Source of the DNA: Streptomyces sp. XD-27
GTDB taxonomy: Bacteria; Actinomycetota; Actinomycetes; Streptomycetales; Streptomycetaceae
Direction: 5' to 3'
Length of the DNA: 64,000 nt
NCBI RefSeq assembly: GCF_030553055.1
Contig: NZ_CP130713.1
Location: 5,642,001-5,706,000 of the forward strand
Under the pieces are notes generated by a model, which searched no databases, was not told the origin of the DNA, and saw only the letters and a list, made by a program, of their open reading frames with translations. Shown piece by piece: positions 1 through 10,375 of this stretch. Within the stretch, counting starts at the first letter, position 1. Every line of letters begins with the position of its first letter. Position numbers and translations under genes: made by a program.

Positions 1-1
1 G

Positions 2-550
2 GCCACCCCGAAGCCGTCGCCCTCCGCCTCCTCCGAACCCGGCGCCGACGGCAAGGAGGGCTACCCCTGCCCGACCTTCGACGCCGACGCGTACAACAAC
101 GCCAAGGCCGACCGGGCGGAGGCACTGCTCCCCGAGGACCCGTGGATCCTCAAGTCCAGCCGGCTGGGACTGCACGGCCTCAAGTACGACGGCATCGTCG
201 AGGTCAAGACCCAGAGCGGGAAGGTCAAGAAGGTCCTGAAGTTCCGCGCTTCGGGCGTCGACATCGACGATCTGCACCAGCTGGTGAAGGGCCCCGGCGG
301 TTCGACCCAGCACGTGGAGGCCCGCAAGGGCAGCCGCTCCACGATCCGGAACGGCGAGGTGACGATGTACACCGAGGAGCTGAGCGGAAAGCTGCTCGGC
401 CTCATCCCGGTGACGTTCACTCCCAAGGCCCCGCCGCCGCTGACCCTGCCGGAGCTGTTCTTCACCGACGTGACGGTCATCCAGGCCGGCCAGTTCGGCG
501 GCGACCTGACGGTGCCGGGCATGCACGGCTATCCGACCTACGACGACTGA
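2..550 (+). CDS. Hypothetical secreted or membrane protein, C-terminal part
   Basis: The reading frame is open from the first bases of the window to a TGA at 548-550, so the 5' end lies outside. The visible N-terminal part is a Pro/Ser/Glu-rich linker, as is common after a signal peptide in Streptomyces. After a YPCPTFD segment comes a compact domain of about 150 residues rich in beta-prone stretches, ending LTVPGMHGYPTYDD. I do not recognise the family with certainty. It resembles the conserved actinobacterial proteins found beside DUF6114/DUF6230 membrane proteins near pyk, but that link is from memory. It converges on pyk with a strong hairpin between them. Function unknown. Confidence 0.7.
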   Translation, partial: ATPKPSPSASSEPGADGKEGYPCPTFDADAYNNAKADRAEALLPEDPWILKSSRLGLHGLKYDGIVEVKTQSGKVKKVLKFRASGVDIDDLHQLVKGPGGSTQHVEARKGSRSTIRNGEVTMYTEELSGKLLGLIPVTFTPKAPPPLTLPELFFTDVTVIQAGQFGGDLTVPGMHGYPTYDD

Positions 551-603
551 CGTCCCCCGACGACCCGTTCGGGAGCCGCAAGTCCCTCCTCAAGGAGGGC
601 AAA

Positions 604-645
604 CGCCTGTGGGCGCCACCCCGGTTGGGGCGGCGCCCACAGGCG
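604..645. terminator. Bidirectional hairpin terminator between the hypothetical gene and pyk
   Basis: A perfect 14-bp inverted repeat (CGCCTGTGGGCGCC at 604-617 and its complement at 632-645) encloses an inner CCCC-GGTT-GGGG stem. It lies between two convergent stop codons, at 550 and 671, as expected for a shared terminator. Confidence 0.85.
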
Positions 646-670
646 CGTGCGGCGCGCGAGCGCGAGAGCG

Positions 671-2095
671 TCAGCCCTCGTTGCCCAGGTGGTGCACCCG
701 CACCATGTTCGTGGTGCCGGGGACACCGGGGGGCGAGCCCGCCGTGATGATCATCGTGTCGCCCTCGTTGTACCGGTTCAGCTTCAGCAGCTCCGCGTCG
801 ACCAGGTCCACCATCGCGTCCGTGGTGTCCACGAACGGCACGACGAAGGACTCCACGCCCCAGCTCAGCGTCAGCTGGTTGCGGGTGGACGCGTCGGTCG
901 TGAAGGCCAGGATCGGCTGCTGGGTGCGGTAGCGGGACAGGCGGCGGGCGGTGTCGCCGGACTTGGTGAAGGCGATCAGCGCCTTGCCGCCCAGGAAGTC
1001 GGCGATCTCGCAGGCCGCGCGGGCCACCGAACCGCCCTGGGTACGCGGCTTCTTGCCCGGCACCAGCGGCTGGAGGCCCTTGGAGAGCAGTTCCCCTTCC
1101 GCCGCCTGGACGATCTTCGACATCGTCTTGACCGTCTCGATCGGGTACTGGCCGACCGAGGACTCCGCGGACAGCATCACCGCGTCCGCGCCGTCCAGGA
1201 TCGCGTTGGCGACGTCGGACGCCTCCGCGCGCGTGGGGCGCGAGTTGGTGATCATCGACTCCATCATCTGGGTCGCGACGATCACCGGCTTGGCGTTCCG
1301 CCGGCACATCTCCACCAGGCGCTTCTGCACCATCGGGACCTTCTCCAGCGGGTACTCCACCGCCAGGTCGCCGCGGGCCACCATGACGCCGTCGAACGCC
1401 GCGACGACCTCCTCCATGTTGGCGACGGCCTGCGGCTTCTCGACCTTGGCGATCACCGGCACCCGGCGGCCGACCTCGTCCATGACCCGGTGCACGTCCC
1501 GGACGTCGGCGGCGTCCCGGACGAAGGACAGCGCGACCATGTCGCAGCCGAGCCGCAGGGCGAACTTCAGGTCCTCGATGTCCTTCTCGGACAGCGCCGG
1601 GACGTTGACCGCCGCGCCGGGCAGGTTGATGCCCTTGTGGTCGGAGATCACGCCGCCCTCGATGACGATGGTCCTGACCCGCGGACCCTCGACGTCGGTG
1701 ACGCGCAGCTCCACGTTGCCGTCGTTGATCAGGACCTGGTCGCCCTTGGCGACGTCGCCGGGCAGGCCCTTGTAGGTGGTGCCGCAGATCGTCCGGTCGC
1801 CGGGGACGTCCTCGGTGGTGATGGTGAACTCGTCACCGCGCACCAGCTCCACCGGGCCGTCGGCGAAGGTCTCCAGGCGGATCTTGGGGCCCTGGAGGTC
1901 GGCGAGCACGCCCACCGCGTGGCCGGTCTCCTCGGTCGCCTTGCGGAGCCGGTGGTACCGCTCCTCGTGCTCCGGGTGGGTGCCGTGGCTCATGTTGAAA
2001 CGGGCCACGTTCATGCCGGCCTCGATCAGCGTCTTCAGCTGCTCGAAGGAGTCGACGGCAGGGCCCAGGGTGCAGACGATTTTGGAACGGCGCAT
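671..2095 (-). CDS. pyk: Pyruvate kinase
   Basis: This 474-residue protein is the normal length for bacterial pyruvate kinase, which converts phosphoenolpyruvate and ADP to pyruvate and ATP in the last step of glycolysis. It begins MRRSKIVCTLGPA, the family's N-terminal signature. It also shows the catalytic VIAKVEKPQAV segment (active-site lysine), the metal-binding GVMVARGDLAVE, and the conserved KPVIVATQMMESM. The ATG at 2095 fits the family N-terminus exactly. It follows ackA by 72 bases on the same strand and may be co-transcribed with pta-ackA or have its own promoter in that gap. S. coelicolor has two pyk genes; the position beside ackA-pta-pfkA matches the SCO5423 type (from memory). 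Confidence 0.98.
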   Translation of the reverse strand: MRRSKIVCTLGPAVDSFEQLKTLIEAGMNVARFNMSHGTHPEHEERYHRLRKATEETGHAVGVLADLQGPKIRLETFADGPVELVRGDEFTITTEDVPGDRTICGTTYKGLPGDVAKGDQVLINDGNVELRVTDVEGPRVRTIVIEGGVISDHKGINLPGAAVNVPALSEKDIEDLKFALRLGCDMVALSFVRDAADVRDVHRVMDEVGRRVPVIAKVEKPQAVANMEEVVAAFDGVMVARGDLAVEYPLEKVPMVQKRLVEMCRRNAKPVIVATQMMESMITNSRPTRAEASDVANAILDGADAVMLSAESSVGQYPIETVKTMSKIVQAAEGELLSKGLQPLVPGKKPRTQGGSVARAACEIADFLGGKALIAFTKSGDTARRLSRYRTQQPILAFTTDASTRNQLTLSWGVESFVVPFVDTTDAMVDLVDAELLKLNRYNEGDTMIITAGSPPGVPGTTNMVRVHHLGNEG

Positions 2096-2167
2096 GAGGC
2101 AGATCCTATCCGTTTGTTTCGGGGCGGAATATTTGAGCTGTGTGAACGACCAATAACGATCAACGGT

Positions 2168-3318
<1,151 letters not shown>

Positions 3319-3322
<4 letters not shown>

Positions 3323-5445
3323 GCGGAGGGTGCTTTCTGTGTCGGGTCGGCCGGGTCGGGCGTCCGGGCCTGGTCGGCGGGCGTCTGGGCCTGGATCGCG
3401 GTGATCGCGACGGTGTTGACGATGTCCTGGACGAGCGCGCCGCGCGACAGGTCGTTGACCGGCTTGCGCAGACCCTGGAGGACCGGGCCCACGGCCACCG
3501 CGCCCGCCGAGCGCTGCACCGCCTTGTAGGTGTTGTTGCCGGTATTGAGGTCCGGGAAGACCAGGACGGTTGCCTTTCCGGCGACCTCGGAGCCCGGCAG
3601 CTTGGTGGCCGCGACCGCGGCGTCCACCGCCGCGTCGTACTGGATCGGCCCCTCGACCAGCAGGTCGGGGCGGCGCTCGCGCACCAGCTCGGTCGCCCGG
3701 CGCACCTTGTCGACGTCCGCGCCGGAGCCGGAGGTGCCGGTGGAGTACGACAGCATCGCGATCCGCGGCTCCACGCCGAACTGGGCGGCGGTGCCCGCCG
3801 ACTGGATGGCGATGTCCGCGAGCTGCTCGGCGCCCGGGTCCGGGTTGACCGCGCAGTCGCCGTAGACCAGCACCCGGTCCGCCAGGCACATGAAGAAGAC
3901 GGAGGAGACGATCCCGGCGCCCTGCGCCGTCTTGATGATCTCGAAGGCGGGCCGGATGGTGGCGGCGGTGGAGTGCACCGCGCCGGACACCATGCCGTCG
4001 GCCAGCCCCTCCTGCACCATCAGGGTGCCGAAGTACGAGACGTCGGAGACGACGTCGTACGCCAGCTCGTAGGAGACGCCCTTGTGGGCGCGCAGCTGCG
4101 CGTACCGCTCGGCGAACCGCTCCCGCAGCGGGGACGTCTGCGGGTCGATGATCTGGACGTCGTCGATCCGCAGGCCCAGCTCCGCGGCGCGCTTGCGGAT
4201 GGCCTCCTCCTCGCCCAGCAGCGTCAGGTCGCACACGTCGCGGCGCAGCAGGACGTCGGCCGCGCGCAGGACGCGCTCCTCGGTGCCCTCCGGCAGCACC
4301 ACCCGGCGGCGGTCGGCGCGGGACCGCTCGATCAGCTCGTGCTCGAACATCATCGGAGTGACCCGGCTGGAGCGCGCCACGGAGATGCGGTTCGTCAGCT
4401 CCGCGGTGTCCACGTGCCGCTCGAACAGGCCCAGCGCGGTCTCCGCCTTGCGCGGCGTGCCCGCGTGCAGCTTCCCCTCCAGCGCGAACAGCTGCTCCGC
4501 GGTCGGGAAGCTCTTGCCGGGCACCGAGACCACCGGGGTGCCGGGGGCGAGCCGCGAGGCCAGCGCGAGGATGTCCGGGCCCGGCCGCTCGTCGAGGGTC
4601 AGCAGCACGCCGGCGATCGGCGGGGCCCCGGCGCTGTGCGCCGCCAGCGCGCCGATGATCAGGTCCGCGCGGTCCCCGGGGGTCACCACCAGGCAGCCGT
4701 CGGTCAGCGCGGGCAGGAAGGTCGGCAGCATGGCGCCGCCGAAGACGAAGTCCCGTACGTCCCGGGAGAGCCCGGAGCCGTCGCCGAGCAGCACCTCGGC
4801 GCCGAGGGTGCGCACCACCTGGTCGACGGTCGGCGCGGACAGCGAGGTGTCCTCGGGGAGCGCGTAGCAGGGGACCGGGAGGCGGGCGGCGAGCCGTTCG
4901 GCTATGGACTCCCGGTCGGCGGGGGCGACCCGGTTGACCACCAGGGCCACCACGTCGCAGCCCTGCGCCCGGTAGGCGCGGAAGGCGTTGCGGGCCTCGG
5001 CGCGTACCGAGTCCGCCTCCTGGTCCTGGCCGCCGACGACGGTGATCACCGAGGCGCCGAACTCGTTCGCCAGCCGGGCGTTGAGGCCCAGCTCGTCCGG
5101 GAGGCTGGTGTCGGCGTAGTCGCTGCCCAGCACCAGGACGTACTCGTAGTCGCGGGCCACCTGGTGGAAGCGCTCGACCAGCTGCGTGACCAGCTCGTCC
5201 GTGCCCCGCTCGGCCTGGAGGGTCGCCGCCTCCTGGTAGCTGATGCCGTACGCGGTCTCGGGCGCCTGGCTGAGCCGGTAGCGCGCCCGCAGCAGGTCGA
5301 AGAGCCGGTCGGGGTTGTCGTGGACCAGGGGGCGGAAGACCCCGACCCGGTCCACGTGGCGGGTCAGGAGCTCCATCACTCCCAGTTCGACGACCTGGCG
5401 GCCGTCGCCCCGGTCGATCCCGGTCACGTACACGCTGCGTGTCAC
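3319..5445 (-). CDS. pta: Phosphate acetyltransferase
   Basis: This 708-residue long-form Pta converts acetyl-CoA and phosphate to acetyl phosphate and CoA. The N-terminal part is the BioD-like P-loop domain plus a DRTGG-type regulatory domain. The C-terminal 320 residues are the catalytic PTA_PTB domain, with RRVVLPEGTEERVLRAA, MVSGAVHSTAATIRPA and YGDCAVNPDPGAEQLADIA. The GTG at 5445 gives VTRSVYVTGID and fits the family; the longer in-frame extension to 5616 has no family-like content. It is the first gene of pta-ackA and is divergent from pfkA. Confidence 0.96.
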
Positions 5446-5542
5446 GCGCGCTTCTCCGATCCCTTGACGTGTGCTGACGGTGTGACTGTGCGCATCCGGC
5501 CGGAAAAAGACCGGAAAAGGCCAGAAGAATGCCCCTGCCCCC

Positions 5543-5571
5543 TTGACAATACCTGCGCGCCCGGATAGGGC
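5543..5571 (+). promoter_or_regulatory. Candidate vegetative promoter for pfkA
   Basis: TTGACA at 5543-5548 is followed after 17 bases by TAGGGC at 5566-5571. The -35 box is a perfect sigma-70/HrdB match and the -10 box is partial. It would give a 5' leader of about 85 bases before pfkA. The box assignment is inference from spacing and sequence only. Confidence 0.45.
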
Positions 5572-5663
5572 GCTCCCCGGGATGGGGGACGCGGCATGCC
5601 TCCACCCATGAAACAATCGGACCGGCTCACATGTACCGGTCAGCGAGCAGGAGACACAGCACG

Positions 5664-6689
5664 ATGCGCATCGGAGTTCTCACCGCAGGCGGCGACTGCC
5701 CCGGCCTCAACGCTGTGATCCGGTCGGTCGTGCACAGAGCAGTCGCCGGCCACGGGGACGAGGTCATCGGTTTCGAGGACGGCTTCAAGGGCCTCCTGGA
5801 AGGCCGCCACCGCAAGCTGGACCTGGACGCGGTCAGCGGCATCCTGGCCCGCGGCGGCACCATCCTCGGCTCCTCGCGCCTGGAGCGTGCCCGGCTGCGC
5901 GAGGCCTGCGAGACCTCCAAGGAGCTGGCCCGCGACTACGGCATCGACGTACTGATCCCGATCGGCGGCGAGGGCACCCTGACCGCCGCGCGGATGCTCG
6001 CCGACTCCGGCCTGCCGATCGTCGGCGTGCCCAAGACCATCGACAACGACATCTCGGCCACCGACCGGACCTTCGGCTTCGACACCGCCGTCGGCGTCGC
6101 CACCGAGGCCATGGACCGGCTCAAGACCACCGCCGAGTCGCACCAGCGCGTCATGGTCGTGGAGGTCATGGGACGGCACGCGGGCTGGATCGCGCTGGAG
6201 TCCGGCATGGCGGCGGGCGCGCACGGCATCTGCCTCCCGGAGCGCCCCTTCCAGGTCGACGACCTGGTGGAGATGGTCGAGGAGCGGTTCGCGCGCGGCA
6301 AGAAGTTCGCCGTCGTCTGCGTGGCCGAGGGCGCCCACCCGGCCGAGGGCAGCATGGAGTACCAGAAGGGCGAGATCGACCAGTACGGCCATGAGCGCTT
6401 CGCCGGCATCGGCAACCGCCTCGCGGTCGAGCTGGAGCGCCGCCTGGGCAAGGAGGCCCGCCCGGTCATCCTGGGCCACGTGCAGCGCGGCGGTACCCCC
6501 ACCGCCTACGACCGGGTGCTCGCCACCCGCTTCGGCTGGCACGCGGTCGAGGCGGCGCACCGCGGCGACTTCGGCATGATGACGGCGCTGCGCGGCACGG
6601 ACATCGTGATGGCGCCGATCGCGGACGCGGTGGCCGAGCTCAAGACGGTGCCGGTCGCGCGGATGGACGAGGCCGAGTCGGTGTTCTGA
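5664..6689 (+). CDS. pfkA: 6-phosphofructokinase
   Basis: This 341-residue protein phosphorylates fructose-6-phosphate to fructose-1,6-bisphosphate. It begins MRIGVLTAGGDCPGLNAVIR. The nucleotide region reads GGEGTL and the catalytic loop PKTIDNDI. The glycine and lysine at the positions that separate ATP- from PPi-dependent enzymes are the combination seen in actinobacterial group III Pfk, reported ATP-dependent in S. coelicolor. Also visible are MGRHAGWIA and GHVQRGGTPTAYDR. The ATG at 5664 is preceded by an AGGAG ribosome site and matches the family start. Divergent from pta-ackA, it belongs to the same glycolytic neighbourhood. Confidence 0.97.
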   Translation: MRIGVLTAGGDCPGLNAVIRSVVHRAVAGHGDEVIGFEDGFKGLLEGRHRKLDLDAVSGILARGGTILGSSRLERARLREACETSKELARDYGIDVLIPIGGEGTLTAARMLADSGLPIVGVPKTIDNDISATDRTFGFDTAVGVATEAMDRLKTTAESHQRVMVVEVMGRHAGWIALESGMAAGAHGICLPERPFQVDDLVEMVEERFARGKKFAVVCVAEGAHPAEGSMEYQKGEIDQYGHERFAGIGNRLAVELERRLGKEARPVILGHVQRGGTPTAYDRVLATRFGWHAVEAAHRGDFGMMTALRGTDIVMAPIADAVAELKTVPVARMDEAESVF

Positions 6690-6714
6690 CCGGGGCTTCG
6701 CCCCGGCCCCCTTT
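6690..6714 (+). terminator. Intrinsic terminator of pfkA
   Basis: CCGGGGC at 6690-6696, a TTC loop, then GCCCCGG at 6700-6706, followed by CCCCCTTTT. It lies directly after the pfkA stop and faces the convergent HTH gene ending at 6715. Confidence 0.85.
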
Positions 6715-7401
6715 TCACGGGAGCACCTGCTCCCAGAAGCGGTCCAGCACGCCCTCCAGGAACTCCCGTCCCGAGTCGCCCGACGCCGCGGCGCTGTCGC
6801 CCTCGCCCCAGTTGAGGGAGGCGACCATGCGGGCCTGGTACTCGCCGTGCAGTTGCTGGAGTACGGCGTCGATGCGGGTGCGCGGCAGCGGCACCACCTT
6901 CGCGACCGGGCGCGTGTACGCCTGCCAGCGGGTGGTCGCCGCGCTGCGCAGCAGGTCCGCCAGCTTCTCGTCGCGCCCGGTCAGCTCGAACTGGTCCGGC
7001 AGGGAGAGCCCCAGCACCTCGCCGAGCAGCACGTCCTGCCGCTCGTCGCCCGGCCACCGGCCCGTACGCTCCGCCTCCTGGTACGCGGGCAGGCCCATCC
7101 CGATGCGATGCGCCACGTCCTCGGGCGCCAGCCCGCGCGCCATACGGTGCTCACGCAGTGTGGTCGGCGTCGCCATCAGGTCCGCGGGCGCACACCACAG
7201 GGCCCCGGCCAGTGCCGCCAGCTCCGTCGTGCCGGGCGCGGTCTCGCCCCGCTCCCAGGAGGCCACGTCCGCCGGGGGCACCCTGAGTCCGTAGGCCGCC
7301 CACATGCCGTGGGACACGTGGGCATGCGTCATGCCCAGCGCCTCGCGCAGGCGACGGGCGGCCGGGGCGTTGAACGGCGGTGGTGGCTGGTGCACGCGCA
7401 C
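6715..7401 (-). CDS. Helix-turn-helix (XRE-like) DNA-binding protein
   Basis: A protein of 228 residues from the GTG at 7401 (VRVHQPPPPFNAP). The N-terminal domain, AARRLREALGMTHAHVSHGM through ASWERGETAPGTTELAALAGAL, is an XRE-like HTH. A second copy of similar character (TTLREHRMARGLAPEDVAHRIGMGLPAYQEAE) follows, then a helical C-terminal half of unknown role. It is clearly paralogous to the next gene upstream (same REALGMTHAHVS, ALWCAPADL and WQAYT segments). Together they look like a tandem duplication of a Streptomyces family often annotated only as DNA-binding protein. An alternative start in the same frame at 7455 is less likely. Confidence 0.85.
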   Translation of the reverse strand: MRVHQPPPPFNAPAARRLREALGMTHAHVSHGMWAAYGLRVPPADVASWERGETAPGTTELAALAGALWCAPADLMATPTTLREHRMARGLAPEDVAHRIGMGLPAYQEAERTGRWPGDERQDVLLGEVLGLSLPDQFELTGRDEKLADLLRSAATTRWQAYTRPVAKVVPLPRTRIDAVLQQLHGEYQARMVASLNWGEGDSAAASGDSGREFLEGVLDRFWEQVLP

Positions 7402-7488
7402 AACGTAAGGTCGGCCGCCGGGCCGGGTACACCCTCCGATCGCCCAAGCCCGCACGTCGTACGAAGGTACGGGAACGGGGACGGGGGT

Positions 7489-7556
7489 GGGGCCTGGCGG
7501 AGGCAGGAACCGGGGGCCTGGGCGGAGGTACGAACGGGGCCTGGGCGGAAACCTCG
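7489..7556. repeat. Three tandem ~23-bp repeats between the HTH paralogs
   Basis: Copies begin at 7489, 7513 and 7536, each opening GGGGCCTGG-GCGGA. The last ends at the stop codon of the upstream HTH gene. They lie in the leader of the downstream HTH gene, so they could be binding sites for the HTH proteins; this is inference. Confidence 0.6.
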
Positions 7557-7557
7557 C

Positions 7558-8259
7558 CTAGCGCGCGGCGCCCTCGACCCGGTCCCAGAAGTGGTGCACG
7601 ATCCCGTCCAGGAACTCCCGCGCCTGCACCGCCGCGTTGTCCGCCACCGCGCCCCGGCTCAGCGTCGCCGCGATCCGCACCTGATAGTCCGCGTACAGGG
7701 ACTTGAGTGCCCCTTCGAGCTGCGGCTTGGGCAGCGGCACCAGCTTGCCGACCTTCTTCACGTACGCCTGCCAGCGGGTGTCGACCGCCGACCGCAGCAG
7801 CTCGGCCAGGGCCGCGTCCCGCCCGGTGACCTCGAACAGGGCGCGCAGCGGAAGCCGGAGCACGTCGCCGAGCTGGGCGGCCTGGGCGTCGTTGCCCGTC
7901 CACGTGCCGGACTGCTCCATCCGCTCGTACTCCTGCGGGTCCATACTGATCCGCATCGCGACGTCGATCGGCGCGAGGCCCTGCGCCACGCGGTGCTCGC
8001 GCAGCGTGCTCGGCGACCCCAGCAGGTCGCCCGGTGAACACCACAAGGCCCCCGCCAGCGCGGTGAGTTCGGTCTCGGTGGGGAACGCCTCGCCCAGCTC
8101 CCAGGCGGCGACGGTCGCGGGGTGCACCTGGAGGCCGTACGCGGCCTGGATGCCATAGGAGACGTGGGCGTGCGTCATGCCCAGCGCCTCGCGGAGTCGG
8201 CGTGCGGCACTGGGATCAAACGACGGGGGGCGGCGCTCGGCCGTATTGGACGGGTGCAC
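7558..8259 (-). CDS. Helix-turn-helix (XRE-like) DNA-binding protein, paralog
   Basis: A protein of 233 residues from the GTG at 8259 (VHPSNTAERRPPSFDPSAARRLREALG). It shares the architecture of the neighbouring gene: an N-terminal XRE-like HTH (LGMTHAHVSYGIQAAYGLQVHPATVAAWELG), a second HTH-like segment (LREHRVAQGLAPIDVAMRISMDPQEYERME), and a C-terminal helical region with WQAYVKKVGKLVPLPKPQLEGALKS. It lies 77 bases downstream of the sugar permease gene. The target is unknown. Because both copies are intact, a duplicated pair able to heterodimerise is possible but not shown. Confidence 0.85.
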   Translation of the reverse strand: MHPSNTAERRPPSFDPSAARRLREALGMTHAHVSYGIQAAYGLQVHPATVAAWELGEAFPTETELTALAGALWCSPGDLLGSPSTLREHRVAQGLAPIDVAMRISMDPQEYERMEQSGTWTGNDAQAAQLGDVLRLPLRALFEVTGRDAALAELLRSAVDTRWQAYVKKVGKLVPLPKPQLEGALKSLYADYQVRIAATLSRGAVADNAAVQAREFLDGIVHHFWDRVEGAAR

Positions 8260-8336
8260 AAGCGAACCGTAGCGGCACGTCCGTACGTTTGCATGACGCG
8301 TCCGTATATCGTCCCTACATCGTCATGACCCTGCCA

Positions 8337-9239
8337 TCAACCCTTGACCGAACCGCTGAGCGCGAATCCCCCGCCCAGCCGCCGGGCGATGAGGACATAA
8401 AGCAGCACAACCGGGGTCGAATACAGCAGGGAAAACGCCGCGAGCTGGCCGTAGGCGATCGAACCGTAGTTGCCGAAGAACGTGAAAATGCTGACCGAGG
8501 CCGGAAGCTGGTCGGGTGAGAGCAGCAGCATGAAAGGGACGAAGAAATTGCCCCACATCATGATGAAGCTGTAGATCGTCACCACCGTGATGCCCGGCCC
8601 CATCAGCGGCAGGATGACCCGCGTCAGCGTCTGGAGCCACGACGCCCCGTCCGTCCACGCGGCCTCCTCCAGCGCCACCGGGACCCCGTCCATGAAGTTC
8701 TTCAACAGCCAGACGGCGAAGGGGAGTTGCGAGGCGGCCAGGAAGAGCGCCGTGCCGTACAAGGTGTCGATGAGATCGGTCTGTACGAACAGCCCATAGA
8801 CCGGCACCATGATCGCCGTGATCGGCAGGCACGTGCTGAACAGGATCGTCAGCAGGTACGGCCGCACCAGCCGGGACTGATACCGGGAGAGCGGATAGGC
8901 GGCCGGCGCCGCGCAGCCGACCGTGACCACCGCCGCGCCGCCGCACATCAGCAGGCTGTTGAGCATCGGCGTGAAGGTGATCTCGTCCGTCCACACGGCG
9001 GAGAAGTTGTCGAGGGTGGGCGAGCCGGGCGCCTCGACGCGGAGGGACGCCTCCGCGTCCACGGAGGCGAACACCAGCCACAGCAGCGGGACGAGGAAGG
9101 CGGCGGCGACGGTCAGCAGCGCGAGGTCGGCGGCCAGCCGGCGCCGCCTGCGGCGAGAGCGCCGGACGGGGCGGGCGGGACCGGCGGCGGGTAGGGACGC
9201 GGGTGAGGGTGCGGCGGGCGCCGCGGACACGGCGGGCAT
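8337..9239 (-). CDS. Sugar ABC transporter permease, MalG type
   Basis: This 300-residue inner-membrane permease of the carbohydrate CUT1 family has about six membrane segments. The first is LALLTVAAAFLVPLLWLVFASVD. The cytoplasmic EAA loop for ATPase contact is EEAAWTDGASWLQTLTRVILP. Its natural partners, a MalF-type permease and a binding lipoprotein, lie about 8.5 kb away (17795-20142) on the same strand and in the canonical order, so this gene appears cut off from its operon. No ATPase gene is present; Streptomyces importers commonly share MsiK. The sugar is unknown, and whether the gene is still transcribed well is open. Confidence 0.92.
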   Translation of the reverse strand: MPAVSAAPAAPSPASLPAAGPARPVRRSRRRRRRLAADLALLTVAAAFLVPLLWLVFASVDAEASLRVEAPGSPTLDNFSAVWTDEITFTPMLNSLLMCGGAAVVTVGCAAPAAYPLSRYQSRLVRPYLLTILFSTCLPITAIMVPVYGLFVQTDLIDTLYGTALFLAASQLPFAVWLLKNFMDGVPVALEEAAWTDGASWLQTLTRVILPLMGPGITVVTIYSFIMMWGNFFVPFMLLLSPDQLPASVSIFTFFGNYGSIAYGQLAAFSLLYSTPVVLLYVLIARRLGGGFALSGSVKG

Positions 9240-9332
9240 CCGTCCATGGAAGCGCCCGCCGTGCCGTTGGGGAAGACGGCACGCACCCGTTCGACGGGGT
9301 GGTGGCCCGGCGACCGGGCGGTCCGCTGTCCG

Positions 9333-10172
9333 CTATCCCAGGAAGTCGGCGGCGGCCGCCACGAATCGGGCGGGATCGTCGAGCCAGGGGAAGTGCCCGG
9401 CCCCGGGCTGCATGACGAACGCGGCGTCCGGAAACAGCTCGGCGAACTCGGCCATCGCCTCAGGCGGGGAATTCAGATCGACCTCCCCGGCGAGCAGGAG
9501 CACCGGCGAGCCGAACCGCGCGAGCGCCGCGCGGGTCGCGTCCGGCGCGAAAGCGCCTTCTGCGCCGAAGACGGCCGCGGCGTCGTTGTTCCTCTGCTCG
9601 GCCCCGGCGGCCTGATGGGCCTGAGCCGCCTCGTCCCAGCGTCCGTAGAGGAACGGCGCGATGGCCTGCCGGGAGTCCGCGCCCGCCGTGCCGGCCATGA
9701 CCGCCTCCAAGGCCGCGAACGCCGCCGGGAACCACGGCTCGTCCTTGCGGAGCAGCGCCGTCTCGCGCCGGACGTCTCCGGTGACGGTGATCCCGACGGC
9801 CGCGACGCTCGGCGTGATCAGCGCGAGCCTGCCGACGCGCTGCGGATGGCGGCCGACGTACAGGGCGGCCAGGTTCGCGCCGGCGGAATGCCCGAGCAGG
9901 TCGATCCGGTCGAGGCCCAGGTGCTCGCGCAGGGCCTCCACGTCGTCGACAAGCCGGTCGCAGCGGTACGAGGCCGCGTCCCGCGGTGTCGCGGACCGGC
10001 CGGTGCCCCGCAGATCCAGCGTGATCAGCTGCCGGTGCGCGGAGAGCCCGCCGAGGTCGTCGAGGTAGGCGGACGCCTGCATCGGCCCGCCGGGCAGGCA
10101 GACCACGGGAGCGCCGTGTCCCGAGACGTGGTAGGCGAGCTCGGTCCCGTCATGCGCGGAGAAGGTAGGCAT
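9333..10172 (-). CDS. Alpha/beta hydrolase
   Basis: This 279-residue soluble alpha/beta-hydrolase fold protein resembles proline iminopeptidase and epoxide-hydrolase-like enzymes. The oxyanion region is VVCLPGGP and the nucleophile elbow GHSAGAN (Ser). The acidic residue is probably in LAGEVDLNSP and the catalytic histidine in GAGHFPWLDDP. ITLDLRGTGRS is the conserved strand 4 motif. The ATG at 10172 begins MPTFSAHDGTELAYHVSG, the usual N-terminus. The substrate cannot be named. It lies alone between the permease gene and the AraC-like gene. Confidence 0.9.
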   Translation of the reverse strand: MPTFSAHDGTELAYHVSGHGAPVVCLPGGPMQASAYLDDLGGLSAHRQLITLDLRGTGRSATPRDAASYRCDRLVDDVEALREHLGLDRIDLLGHSAGANLAALYVGRHPQRVGRLALITPSVAAVGITVTGDVRRETALLRKDEPWFPAAFAALEAVMAGTAGADSRQAIAPFLYGRWDEAAQAHQAAGAEQRNNDAAAVFGAEGAFAPDATRAALARFGSPVLLLAGEVDLNSPPEAMAEFAELFPDAAFVMQPGAGHFPWLDDPARFVAAAADFLG

Positions 10173-10375
10173 GGCGAGACCTTGTCACCGGCGTTCGGCA
10201 AGGGCAATCGGATTCCCGCCCCGCCCCCGCTCAGGCGCGGTCGGCTGACGGCCGGGGGCGCGCGCGGACCCCCGTACCGCGCGCCCCGATCGACGTCGGT
10301 GAACGTCCTTCCAGCCTGCCGGAATTCGGCCGTCGAGTCGTGAGCGCTGAGTGCACAACCGTGTTGGCGATCAGT

